From contig CM035311.1 of NCBI GenBank assembly GCA_002900995.3, forward strand, positions 1 through 64,000: a stretch of DNA of 64,000 nt, written 5' to 3'. This DNA is from Ganoderma boninense. Lineage: Eukaryota; Basidiomycota; Agaricomycetes; Polyporales; Polyporaceae. Positions 1 to 10,100 of the stretch are shown piece after piece (position 1 is the stretch's first letter; the number at the start of each line of letters is the position of its first letter). Under the pieces are notes generated by a model. The model did no database searches, was not told the origin of the DNA, and saw only the letters and a list, made by a program, of their open reading frames with translations. The position numbers were made by a program, and so were the translations under genes.

Positions 1-3000
1 TCGGTGATGATCGTGTAGAGGTCGTGGACGGCGGCGCAATCGTCGCTCTTGAACTTCACGTTTGCGGCCGCGAAGGTTTTGACGAGGTAGGGAGGGAAGC
101 TGGAGGCGGCGAGAAACTTAGTGTCCTTGCCCTTGGTCTTCTGGTGCAGCTTCGCGAACTCCGTGCAGAGCATGTTCGGCGAGATCTAAGGCTGAACGTA
201 GGTCGACCTGTAGGTGATTGGGATCTGAACCTGTAGGTTTGGTCACTTTCAGAGGTCTGATTGGGATCTGTATGAATCAAATCAACTTTTGACCTACAAC
301 CTATAGGTTGTAAACCTGTAAATCACAGGTCAAATCATTGATTTGATTTAAATACCAAATATAGTAGTCTTAGAGCTTCTATTCAAGGTTATAGGTTGGT
401 ATTGAGTGTTATTAGCATTATCTATGCCTAACACATGCTTATAGATACAGAATTAAGCCATATAAAGACATATTACCTACCAAAACCCTCAATATATACT
501 ATTTTTAGCTATTGAAATGTGAATCAACCTGTAGGTGACCTAGATTTAAACCTACAAATCCAAATCACTTTTTCCAAGATGGCTGATTCTGATTCATATC
601 TGATTCATAGCACAGGTACCTACAACCTACAGGTCACAACCTACAGGTTTATATACAGGTTCAAGCCAGGTCAACCTGTATAAATCATTGACCTACGTTC
701 AGCCTTAGTGAGATCTGGAAGAAGGCTTCATGGGCGGCCTTCACGTACTTGCGCTGGTAAATTTCCCCGCACTTCTTGATGAGCGGGAGGTTGGACAACA
801 ACCACGAGCAGAGCTGGAATAGAGTTTAGTTGAATACACAAAGACGCTCTAGGAAAACGAAAACGGGCTTACGGTGTTCGGGACGGCGTTGGGATCATCG
901 ACGCTGAAGTCGAAGCGTTCCTTGTTCGCCATGAAGGAGACGAGATAGGAAAGATAGTCGGGGAAGACCTTGAGCGCTGCTGCTCCTTGTTCGTCGCTGG
1001 CAGTTGTGCGCAGGAGGCCGACCTGGGCCAGGGGATCGATTGTGCGGACGATCTACATAAGTTGTCAGTATGGAGGATGCGGACCAGGTACCACCCTAAG
1101 GTGCGAAGTGACGGTCCGACCGCGACTTCGCAACGCCGTAGGAGCATGCGAAGTGACGGTCTGTCCGCGACTTCGCACCGCAGTTGGTGCATGCGAAGTC
1201 GCGGTCAGCTCGTCACTTTGCATCGGAACTGCAACATAAAATGGTTTAATAAATTGGACTTACCAACTTGAACCCGGCTTCCGCTCCCATCAGCGCAGAT
1301 ACAAGGTCCTGCATGAACTTGTCGCAGAGGAAGGGGACATCCAGCGGCCGGTAGCCCATGATTTGAAGCTTCTGCAGCCATTCCACTTTCATCGGAGCCT
1401 CTTCCAACGCGACGGCGTCCAGCTGATCCGCTTCCGACTTCCCAACATCCTTCAGCCGGATCTTCCACTCCCGGGGAAGGCGCTGCCGGATCTCGGAGCG
1501 ATAGCACTTCATGGCGTTGTGCCACTCCGTGCCCTGCCAGTCACCAAAGTGCGCGATCGCCCCAGACCGTCGGAACTCCCGGTCGTAGATCTTGTCCACA
1601 AGGTCGAGCATCCCGTTGTCCCACACACGAAGGCTCATCTTCGTCCGCTCGGTCATCGTGGCCTCGTCCACGAGGTAGACCTTGTAGGCGTTCTTCCGCG
1701 CGAACTCCTGGATGTTCGCTTGCGCTGATGCCTTCTTGCGAAGGTGTACCGCCTGGAAGCCACATTGCTCCCAGACCGTCTCCGTGATGTGCAGCGGCCC
1801 CGGCGCCTCTTTCATGACGATCTGAAGGTTGTGCATGTGGTGCCAGCGATCGTCCTGCATGTCGAACTCCTCGGGCCAGATGTCCGTCGTCGCGATAAGC
1901 CGCAGGTCCCGCATCAGCGAGTGGACGACCCATCGGAAGACCTGGAAACGCGTCAGAAACCGCTGTCAGCGCGCCACAATCAACCCCGCAGTCAGTCGTG
2001 ACATCGCTTACCAGCGCGGATCCAGACTTCTTGCTGAGGTCCTTCTTGTTGACCTTGCCCAGCGCGCTTTCCAACATCGGAAGAGGGACCTTCACTGTGA
2101 CCTGAAAATACATCAGCTGCCACAGGTCCTGCACCAACCTCAAGTTCTCCTCGACCGTGAACAGGAAATTGCCCGTCCCGTCCCTCAAGTCCGCTTCCGT
2201 CCACGCCGTGCTCATGATCTCGTTCCGGAACTGCGTGCTCCCCGCGACCGGCAACTGCTGGTTCGGATGCTGCTCCATCCACACGCGGATGCTCGCCTCG
2301 ATCCGCCACGCGATCACCTGAATCTTCTCCTGCGGCGCCGCCGCAAGGACCGGACGTTCATCATTCGTCGCCAGGAGCGCCATCCCGATGACATTGTTCC
2401 TGACGCGCGCTGTCCGTATTGATTAGCCGGCGAATAATGAGACACAGGGAATCTAAAAAAACTCACGCTTGTCGTACACCTTCTGCATCCACACGCTGCC
2501 CTCCTTGATCGACTCCGCCAATTGCTCCAGCTTCGCGACAAGCCGCGCCTCCGTCTCGTCCGTAAGCCCGCCTGCCGCCGAGATCTGCGTCTGCCCGCCA
2601 TCCGCTGGCTGCGCACGATGCTGCTCCAGCATCTTCTCAGTGTCGCTCTTCTCGACGAGCAGCTCCCCAACGAAAACGTCCAACGCTTCCCACCGATGGT
2701 TGCCGCTCAGGAACTCCAGCAGCTTGTTGGTGGCGTTCGGCAACCATTTGAGCGGCTGAAGGTCCTTGACCGGGTAAGGCGATGCCGACAGGCACGTCCG
2801 ATCGATCTGGCTGCTGTCGACCAGCATGTGCATGGGAGATTCCCAGTCGACCTTCCGAGCGCGGAGGCTCACCGCGATGTTCCTGTAGTGCTTCGGGATC
2901 AATCCCCGATTCTTGAGCACGTTCCTCGCATACGTGACCGAGGAGTCGAGGAGGTGTTTCGCGAGCGGGATGCGGACGTAGCCCAGGAATGCCCGGTCCA

Positions 3001-3859
3001 GTTCCTCTTGCGCCTTCGTAGGCACTTCGCCTGTGCTGGCGTGGAGGTCCTCCTCCTTGATCTTGATTTTCGTCGCCTTCGACTTCGTCGCCGGCTAAAG
3101 GTAAACATTTTTAAAGTTAGCGGTTTTGAATGGACTTAGAATGCCGGCAACGTACCGTGCGCTTCTGCCGGGCATTCTTCTTGACGGGGGAACCGCCGGG
3201 CTGGTACTCGCTTTGGTCGCGCTTCTGGCAAATACGTCGCGACGTCAGTGCTCGCATGCGCAAAGTCCGTGGTGGAATACGTACCTCGCGCCGTTTCCCA
3301 GGCGAGCCGAGGAATTCCTCCTCCACTTGGATGGCAGCGCGTTTGTTGGCGCGCCCAGCCTGGATGTGAACAAATGTTAGTACATGAGTTTCGCGCACAA
3401 CCCTCGCGAACATCGCCATACCGCGCTTTTGTGCAACAACTCGCGGAGGTGCGCATCCTCGACGTCGAACTCCGACTCTTGCACCTGCTCCAATCCAAAC
3501 CACGTCAACCGCGCCCTCGCGCGCAACGTCGCGCCGTGCACTTACCGTGTCATCTCCCATCTGCGCGCCGCCCTCGCCCTCTTCGCCCTCTTCGCCCTCA
3601 CCCTCGCCGTCCTCGTCCTCGTCATCGTCATCGTCATCGTCATCGCGCGAGGCCTTCCCCTTGCCTTTGTCTGTCCGCGCTCCAACAGGAGCATCCTGTG
3701 TGCAATGTTAGTGCACATTTGGGCCTCGGAGGCGTCACGTACCTGATCTCCCATCTCCACATCTTCATCACCCAAATTCGCGCTCCTCCTGCCTCTCTGC
3801 CCAGTTGCGGACGGCTTGGTGACCGGGGCTTGTTGCTGAGCGCTGGCGTCGGCTTGCAT
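1..3859 (-). CDS. ParB-like (GNHR-motif) hypothetical protein, 3' part disrupted by a MITE
   Basis: Ten exons can be read on the minus strand: 3859-3743, 3695-3546, 3487-3422, 3359-3285, 3224-3156, 3094-2467, 2409-2012, 1941-1264, 1052-873 and from 813 on. All intron phases agree. The start is ATG at 3859 (MQADASAQQQAP). The N-terminus is low-complexity and acidic, with a run of seven Asp followed by Glu/Gly repeats. The central exon contains LEFLSGNHRWEAL, which resembles the GxHR signature of ParB/sulfiredoxin-fold domains; that assignment is inference. About 822 residues precede the insertion at 708. Coding resumes in frame below 187 (PNMLCTEFAKLHQKTKGKD) and runs off the window. With the MITE present, translation from exon 10 reaches a stop within about a dozen codons, so this allele encodes a C-terminally truncated protein unless the element is removed. 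Function is unknown. Confidence 0.6.
187..707. mobile_element. hAT-like MITE (521 bp) inserted in an exon
   Basis: The element is bounded by perfect 18-bp terminal inverted repeats, TAAGGCTGAACGTAGGTC at 187-204 and its reverse complement at 690-707. It is flanked by an imperfect 8-bp target duplication, GCGAGATC at 179-186 and GTGAGATC at 708-715. The interior is AT-rich, encodes nothing, and repeats the motif ACCTGTAGGT / ACCTACAGGT. An 8-bp duplication fits the hAT superfamily. Removing the element and one duplication copy restores the host reading frame as ...FQIS-PNM..., which places the insertion inside coding sequence. Confidence 0.85.
1102..1222. repeat. Cluster of three 31-bp hyphenated palindromes inside an intron
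   Basis: Copies lie at 1102-1132, 1147-1177 and 1192-1222, all within one intron (1053-1263) of the ParB-like gene. Each has outer arms TGCGAAGT...ACTTCGCA. One arm continues GACGG and the other, read on its own strand, continues CGCGG, so the hairpin keeps a 2-nt internal mismatch. The first two copies share one orientation and the third is reversed. Confidence 0.85.
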
Positions 3860-4615
3860 TGTGTTGCGTAGATCGCTGGCGTAGTTTAAGTTTGAGTTGG
3901 AGAGTGGGTGGGAGAGGAAGAGTAGCTCGGGGCGACATCGCGATGACACCCTTCGCCCAGACCTCGCCACATCCGCATGGGCGGCACGTGCACGGCCCTG
4001 AGTCGGCCATTTCCGGACATACCACGTGAGTATTGTGGCTGTGCAATTGCAAATCGCAGGCTTACCGTCGCCCACCAGTAACGCCTGAGAATGCGAAGTC
4101 ACGGATGTTCCGCCACTTCGCATTCTCAGGCGTAATCCACGGCGCACTTCACGTAGCTGTATTCACCTTCGCACAGGTGCATTATCAACATAGTGGTGGA
4201 ATACGTGTCGACTTACTATCAAGTCGCATGTGCGAAGTCGCGGTTGTTTCGTCACTTCGCATTGAACAAACTCTTATGAGATATTCCACCTCATACGTTT
4301 CATACAGCTCTATTGTGTGCGAAGTGACGGATAATCCGTCACTTCGCATGTCTTGGATGAATTCATATCCGTGATACCTCATTTTTCCGATCAGATCGCC
4401 CGGTGTCCGAAGTCGCGGCCTGGCCGTCACTTCGCATCACCACTCATCTCACCCTTTGCTTTCGGTGCAGTATCTCATCTTTTTCAGTATCACTCGCACT
4501 AATCAGTACGCAATCGTCCATTTGTCATGCCAAGAAAATATGCTATTCGTTCTCGATATCGGTCTGACTATGGCTCAGCGGGGATGCACTACAGGAAGGA
4601 CGTCATCGCGCTACT
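3860..4615. repeat. Intergenic spacer with four palindromic 31-bp elements
   Basis: This 756-bp spacer lies between two minus-strand genes. Palindromes occur at 4081-4133, 4231-4261, 4318-4348 and 4406-4436. The first is extended, with perfect 19-nt arms (ACGCCTGAGAATGCGAAGT). The copy at 4318 is a perfect palindrome around one central base. The copies at 4231 and 4406 keep the same GA/CG internal mismatch as the intron cluster. I see no coding sequence here. Confidence 0.8.
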
Positions 4616-5427
4616 TCACTCCTCACCCTTTTCACCCTCGCCCTCGCCTTCGCCCTCCCAGAGCGACTCGTCCTTCAGGCAGTCGATGACTGTCGTCAAT
4701 GTTCAGTTCTCATTCTCATGACAACATCTCATGGAATTCACTTACTGTTCTGGTTCGCGATGCTTTGCAGATGCACATTGACGCGCAGCTCAGACATCCT
4801 CGCGTCCAGGTCCGCATCCGCAGCCTCCAGGTCCTTCAGACCCCCATCGCCCTCCGCCATGAACGCCCGATACGCCGCCCGTCTCGCCTCCTGCCCCGCC
4901 GCTATCACTGCGCGCAGCGACTCCTGCGAGTCCACCATCGCCTCTCGCACCTGCCGCCCGGTCTTCCACACCTCGTAATGCACCCTAAACGCCTTCTCCT
5001 CCGTAGACGACCACCCTCCATCCGCCGCAAGCATCTCGCACACCCTCGCAAACTCCCAGTCAATGTTCGTCGTCGGCTCCACCCCAGTCGCGAGCGACAT
5101 AAACTCCCCCATCACCGCTTGGGCGTCGTTCAACGACACCCCCACAAAACTCAATGGCGGCCCCTCCCCGCTCACCATCCCGCAGATGTTCTCTTTATCT
5201 TCCTCTGGCTCCTCCGTGCCTGTGGCGCGGTCGGCAGTTTTCACGACGCCCGGCTGGGCATGACTGCAATCGTCATCCCATTCAATAACAAGTCAGCTAC
5301 TCATCACAGCATATGAATTCATTCACCAATAAATACAGACTTACCAGAGCGCCTCAAGACCATCAAGAAACTGACGAAGCCTCAACATGCCTTCGTCCAC
5401 CGCAACGGGTTCAAGGCCAACAATCAT
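4616..5427 (-). CDS. Hypothetical acidic coiled protein (224 aa)
   Basis: Three exons (5427-5345, 5263-4746, 4689-4616) join with consistent phases and give a 224-residue protein. It starts MIVGLEPVAVDEG and ends in a Glu/Gly-rich tail (GEGEGEGEKGEE). The middle is rich in Ala, Glu and Arg (for example REAMVDSQESLRAVIAAGQ) and is probably helical or coiled. I do not recognise a family. It lies directly upstream of the ParB-like gene on the same strand, separated by the palindrome-bearing spacer. An in-frame start further upstream cannot be excluded. Confidence 0.5.
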
Positions 5428-6112
5428 TCCAGTGCGTCGATGGGTGGTGAGTGGGTGGGTGATGGGGGGCGTTGGACGTGTTGTGGTCCCTTCGCGCCCC
5501 CTCCTTCATTATAACCCACTCCTCTTCGGGTCTCTTACACTTCCGTTGCCAACCCGCCGTCCTTTCCATCAGACACTTCTCTTCAAATTCACTGAACGCC
5601 TTCTCCCGTCGTCCCATCCTCCCTCTCCCCCGGCGTCCCTCCTTACCCTTGCTTATCCTCTTGCCCCTTCTGTCTTTGTCATGTCACCTAGTGCTTTCCA
5701 ATATATTTCCCTTACTCTCTCTCACTTGTGCACATTCTCACTTCAATATTGTCGCATTCGTCGACGGTAGGTTTTTCCTCTCGCGCTAATCATACACTAA
5801 CAAACTTCCATATATCTGTCACCTACAGATCTAACCCTCTTTATCCCCTTCTTTTCCTTTTAAAACACCCTGTTCTCCACACAGATTTTTCATTCCTATA
5901 CTTGCTCCCTCCCTCAAAACACTCTCTCATCATCTTGTCGTTTCATTCTGCTTCATATTGTGACTTTGATTTGATTTGTTGCAGAGTTCTTTGATTCCCG
6001 CTAGCCGAACTTATGGTGCCATTGTACTTATATATTCACCGCCGATGTCATGGTACACGTACTGCTTCCTAACATTGATGATACATTGTTGGCATAGCAC
6101 GTCCTGAGGTGA
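5428..6112. other. Gene-free, pyrimidine-rich stretch
   Basis: No coding sequence is supportable. The plus strand is strongly C/T-rich from about 5560 to 5960, as often seen next to fungal promoters. It probably includes the promoter of the minus-strand gene that starts at 5427. Confidence 0.5.
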
Positions 6113-6216
6113 TGCGAAGTCGCGGTCTGTCCGTGACTTCGCAATCTTTGGCTCCCACGCTTATCATTTTGGGCGCCTGATCCTTGGCGAAGTGATGGTT
6201 CGACCGTCACTTTGCA
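6113..6216. repeat. Two more 31-bp palindromes next to the retroelement
   Basis: Copies at 6113-6143 and 6186-6216 share the TGCGAAGT/ACTTCGCA arms with those at 1.1 and 4.1-4.4 kb. The second has decayed arms (GGCGAAGT and ACTTTGCA). The open gag frame begins immediately after the second copy. Confidence 0.75.
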
Positions 6217-7101
6217 CATTTTTGCCCAAATGGTCGCTCTAACCCTACTCTAACCCGCATACCCCCCTACTTTACACCCTATAAATTCGATGTCTCCAAA
6301 CTCCTCTCCCAAATCGCTCCCTCCACATACGATGGAAAAACTGCTCAAGATGGTCTACGCTTCGTGTCTGCAGCCAGGATCTACTACAACACTCTGACGA
6401 CAGCAGCCCCTGGCCTGGACCCCGTCGTCACATGGATGACGGTCCTGAGCAAGCTTACCGAGGGAGCGGCAGACTGGGCAGGGCCTCACATCGTGACCCT
6501 CGCGACCACGAAAAGTCCTTGGGCAGACTTCAATGCCTTTGAAACGGCCTTCAAGGCCCATTTCTGCGCAGCGGACGACAAGGAAGCTGCCGTCGCTGAG
6601 CTGGTTAAGCTTTGCAAGGCGTATCACAAGGTTGGCACCGTCAAGGAGTACACGGTGCAGTTTAACGCCATCGCGGCCCGGACCAGCTTCAGTGACGCAG
6701 ACAAGCGTGAACGGTACCGCGAGGGGTTGCCTCCCAGACTCAAGGATGTCTTCGCTACCACTGCCCATGACATCTCCGACCTCATGAAGATTCAGAAGGT
6801 GGCACTGTCGCTTGACCAGAACCTTGTCACTAGAGAGGAGGAACGCCCGAAGTCGTTTGGGTGGAAGAAGAAGGGAGAGAAGGCAGCTGCTACAGGGAAG
6901 AAGCCGTTTACCGGGAACTGCTACAGCTGTGGTCAACCCGGACACCGCGCCGTCGAATGCCCGAAGCTTAAGGCAGGAGGACAGAAGGCTGCTTCCTCGT
7001 CCACCACGACTACGGAAGTGGCGGCTCTCCAGGCCCAGGTTAAGGCGATGGAGGAAAAGCTGGCAGCCCTTTCGGCCGCTGAAAAGAAGGAGGGTTTCTG
7101 A
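6217..7101 (+). CDS. gag: Gag polyprotein, N-terminally truncated
   Basis: The frame is open from just after the palindrome at 6216 to TGA at 7099-7101, but the first in-frame Met lies well inside (TWMTVLSKL), so the true N-terminus is missing. The capsid-like region (LVKLCKAYHKVGTVKEYTVQF, shown only in part here) is typical of fungal Gypsy Gag. Near the C-terminus is one CCHC zinc knuckle, CYSCGQPGHRAVEC, the nucleocapsid RNA-binding motif, followed by a short helical tail (VKAMEEKLAALSAAEKKEGF). Pol follows in the -1 frame. Confidence 0.8.
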   Translation, partial: HFCPNGRSNPTLTRIPPYFTPYKFDVSKLLSQIAPSTYDGKTAQDGLRFVSAARIYYNTLTTAAPGLDPVVTWMTVLSKLTEGAADWAGPHIVTLATTKSPWADFNAFETAFKAHFCAADDKEAAVAELVKLCKAYHKVGTVKEYTVQFNAIAARTSFSDADKRERYREGLPPRLKDVFATTAHDISDLMKIQKVALSLDQNLVTREEERPKSFGWKKKGEKAAATGKKPFTGNCYSCGQPGHRAVECPKLKAGGQKAASSSTTTTEVAALQAQVKAMEEKLAALSAAEKKEGF

Positions 7102-10100
7102 TCAGAGCCGCACTGGACGCTGCGCGTGCCGGCTCTTGTAGTAATAGTCGATTTTCTGTACTGAGTTCCGCGTTCGTGTATGAAGTAAATCATAGTGGCC
7201 AACACTTTCATATACCGGTACGGTTAATCGGCAAGCAGCGACATAAGGACATAGTAGCAATAGTAGATAGTGGAGCTACTACTAAGTTTTTACATAGACG
7301 GTTCGTAGAAAAGAACCAGGTTACGACGAGGAAGTTGGCAAGGCCAATTCCTCTGTACAACATAGACGGTACCGAGAACCGTGATGGGACGATCACGGAG
7401 GTCGCCGTGTTGGATATGGCGATTGGAGACCACCAAGAGAAGGTGGTGTTTGTGGTGACAGACATAGGAGAAGAAGATGTGATCATTGGCCTGGACTGGC
7501 TGCGCGAGCACAACCCTGAAGTAGATTGGGAACGTGGCTCGCTGCGCCTATCGAGATGTCCAGAGGCATGTCCGGCTCATCGGAAGGCATCCAAACCTGT
7601 TGAGACCAAAGCGCGTGATACGGAGGTACGGCTTACGGGGCGCAATGGTTCTCGGCGGGTGCGGAAGGCAAAGATGATGGGTAGGATATGCACGGCTGTA
7701 ATGGTCGAGGAGGAGGAGGAAGATAGGCCTCCACCACCAGGTTTTCTGCCGGAATGGGATGGCACTGAGGAGTCTCTTCTCAATGCGCTGGAAGATGGAC
7801 GACGACTTCGAGATACCCCTAAGATCTTTGTGTCGGCGAGCTACACCTACTCTCAACAGCTCGCTGAACAAGAGTACCAGAAGAAGGAAGTCCGTCCTGT
7901 TGAAGAGATTGTACCCCCCCAGTACCACGAGTATCTGCGTGTGTTCTCGAAAGAGGCGTCCGAACGTCTACCTGAGCACGGACCCTATGACCACGCTATA
8001 GAACTCGTACCAGATGCTAGGATGTTCCATTCCAAGGTGTACCCCCTGTCTCCCAGCGAGCAGGTCGAGCTTGACAAGTTCCTTAGTGAGAACTTGGCCA
8101 AAGGTTATATTCAAGAGTCGAAGTCACCAATGTCATCACCGTTCTTCTTCGTTAAAAAGAAGGATGGCAGCCTACGTCCTGTACAGGACTACCGGCGATT
8201 GAACGACATCACCATTAAGAACCGATACCCGCTACCATTGGTGTCAGACTTGATGGATCGACTCAAGAGGGCCAAGTACTTTACAAAGCTCGACATCCGT
8301 TGGGGGTACAACAACGTGCGGATTAAGACCGGTGATGAATGGAAGGCTGCCTTTGTTACCAATCGCGGACTGTTTGAACCGAACGTGATGTACTTCGGAC
8401 TGGCCAACTCGCCCAGTACATTCTCTGCGCTCATGAACGACATCTTCAAGGACCTCATCATACTCGGCAAAATCACTATCTACCTCGACGACATCCTCAT
8501 ATTCACCAACGACATCGAGGAACACCGCACATTGGTGCGTGAGGTCCTGAAGCGTCTGGCAGAGCACGACCTGTTCTGCAAGCCAGAGAAGTGCGAATTC
8601 GAACAGCCTAAGGTTGAGTACCTAGGTGTGCTCGTCTCGGAGAACCGTGTGGAGATGGACCCAGTGAAGGTCAGGGGTATCGCAGAATGGCCTGTCCCTC
8701 AGAACGCCTCAGACGTACGGAAGTTCCGCGGTTTCGCGAATTTCTACAGGCGGTTCATTAAGGACTTCAGTGCAGTATGCAAACCCCTTGACCGTCTCAC
8801 GGGTAATGCTCCCTGGCAATGGGGTGCCGAAGAGCAATCAGCATTTGATGAGCTCAAACGTCGTTTCACTGAAAGCCCTGTCCTGAGCATGTATGACCCA
8901 GACCGCAAAACCCGCATTGAAGTCGATGCATCCGGGTATGCTACCGGTGCGGTTCTGTCTCAGGAGGGGGAGGACGGCAAATGGCACCCTGTGGCTTTCC
9001 ACTCTGAGTCAATGAGCGATGCGGAACGCAACTACGAGATCTATGACAAGGAGATGCTCGCTATCATCCGTGCCCTGCAGGCCTGGCGCCACTACCTCGA
9101 GGGTCTTCCCAGTGTGTTCGAGATCCAGTCGGACCACAAGAACCTCGAGTACTGGAAGGCCACACAAAACCTCACATGCAGGCAGGCACGTTGGGCTCTC
9201 TATCTGTCACGGTTCGACTTTGTCATTGCACACAAGCCAGGCACCTCCAACGGTAGGGCAGATGCGCTGTCGCGCAGGCCTGATCACCAGAAGGATGATG
9301 CCGATGACAACCTGAACCGAGTCATGTTGCAACCCGATCGCTTCCGAGTACTGGCAGCCAAGAGAGGGCACATGTCAGTGGTACCAGAGAAGGCACTGCT
9401 CCGCCGCATTCGAGAATGTGGAGAGCATGAGCAGGAGGTCGCAGAGGCACTCAGCAAGCTCGATAAGCTAGGGCCAGCACGTCTACAGAACAATTTGGTG
9501 GACTGGAACACAGAACAAGGCCTGCTGCTCTACCGCGGCCGAGTTTATGTCCCCAAAGACGACGCGCTCCGAGCAGAGATAGTGCGCATTCACCACGACC
9601 TCCCGCCTGCTGGACACCCTGGCCAGGCAAAGACGGTGGAGTTGGTTACACGGAACTACTGGTGGCCGGGCATGGCAAAGTTCATTAAGGATTACGTTGA
9701 GACCTGCGACACTTGTCGCCGTGGCAAGACTTCACATGCGAAGCCACATGGTCCTCTTCAGCCCAACGAGATCCCGGACGGCCCAGGCCAAGTAGTTACC
9801 TGTGACTTCATTACTGGATTGCCGGAGGTGGATGGATACAACGCGCTCCAGCTTATTGCTGATCGGCATGGAAAGATGATTCACCTTATTCCATGCACTG
9901 AGGAGATCGACACGGAAGGGACTGCAGACAACTTCATTAGAGAATGGTTCCGCCTACATGGACTCCCGCGTAAGATCATCTCTGATCGGGGGCCCCAGTT
10001 CTCTAGCAAGCTCTTCCGTGCAGTCCTTAAAGGCCTCGACATAGAAAGCGCGTTGTCCACAGCCTACCACCCGCAGACGGATGGACAGTCAGAGCGATGG

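Noticed and set aside
1102..1222. CRISPR-like spacing of three repeats
   Set aside because: The repeats are palindromic, occur in both orientations and are scattered in introns of a eukaryotic genome; spacers are only about 14 nt.
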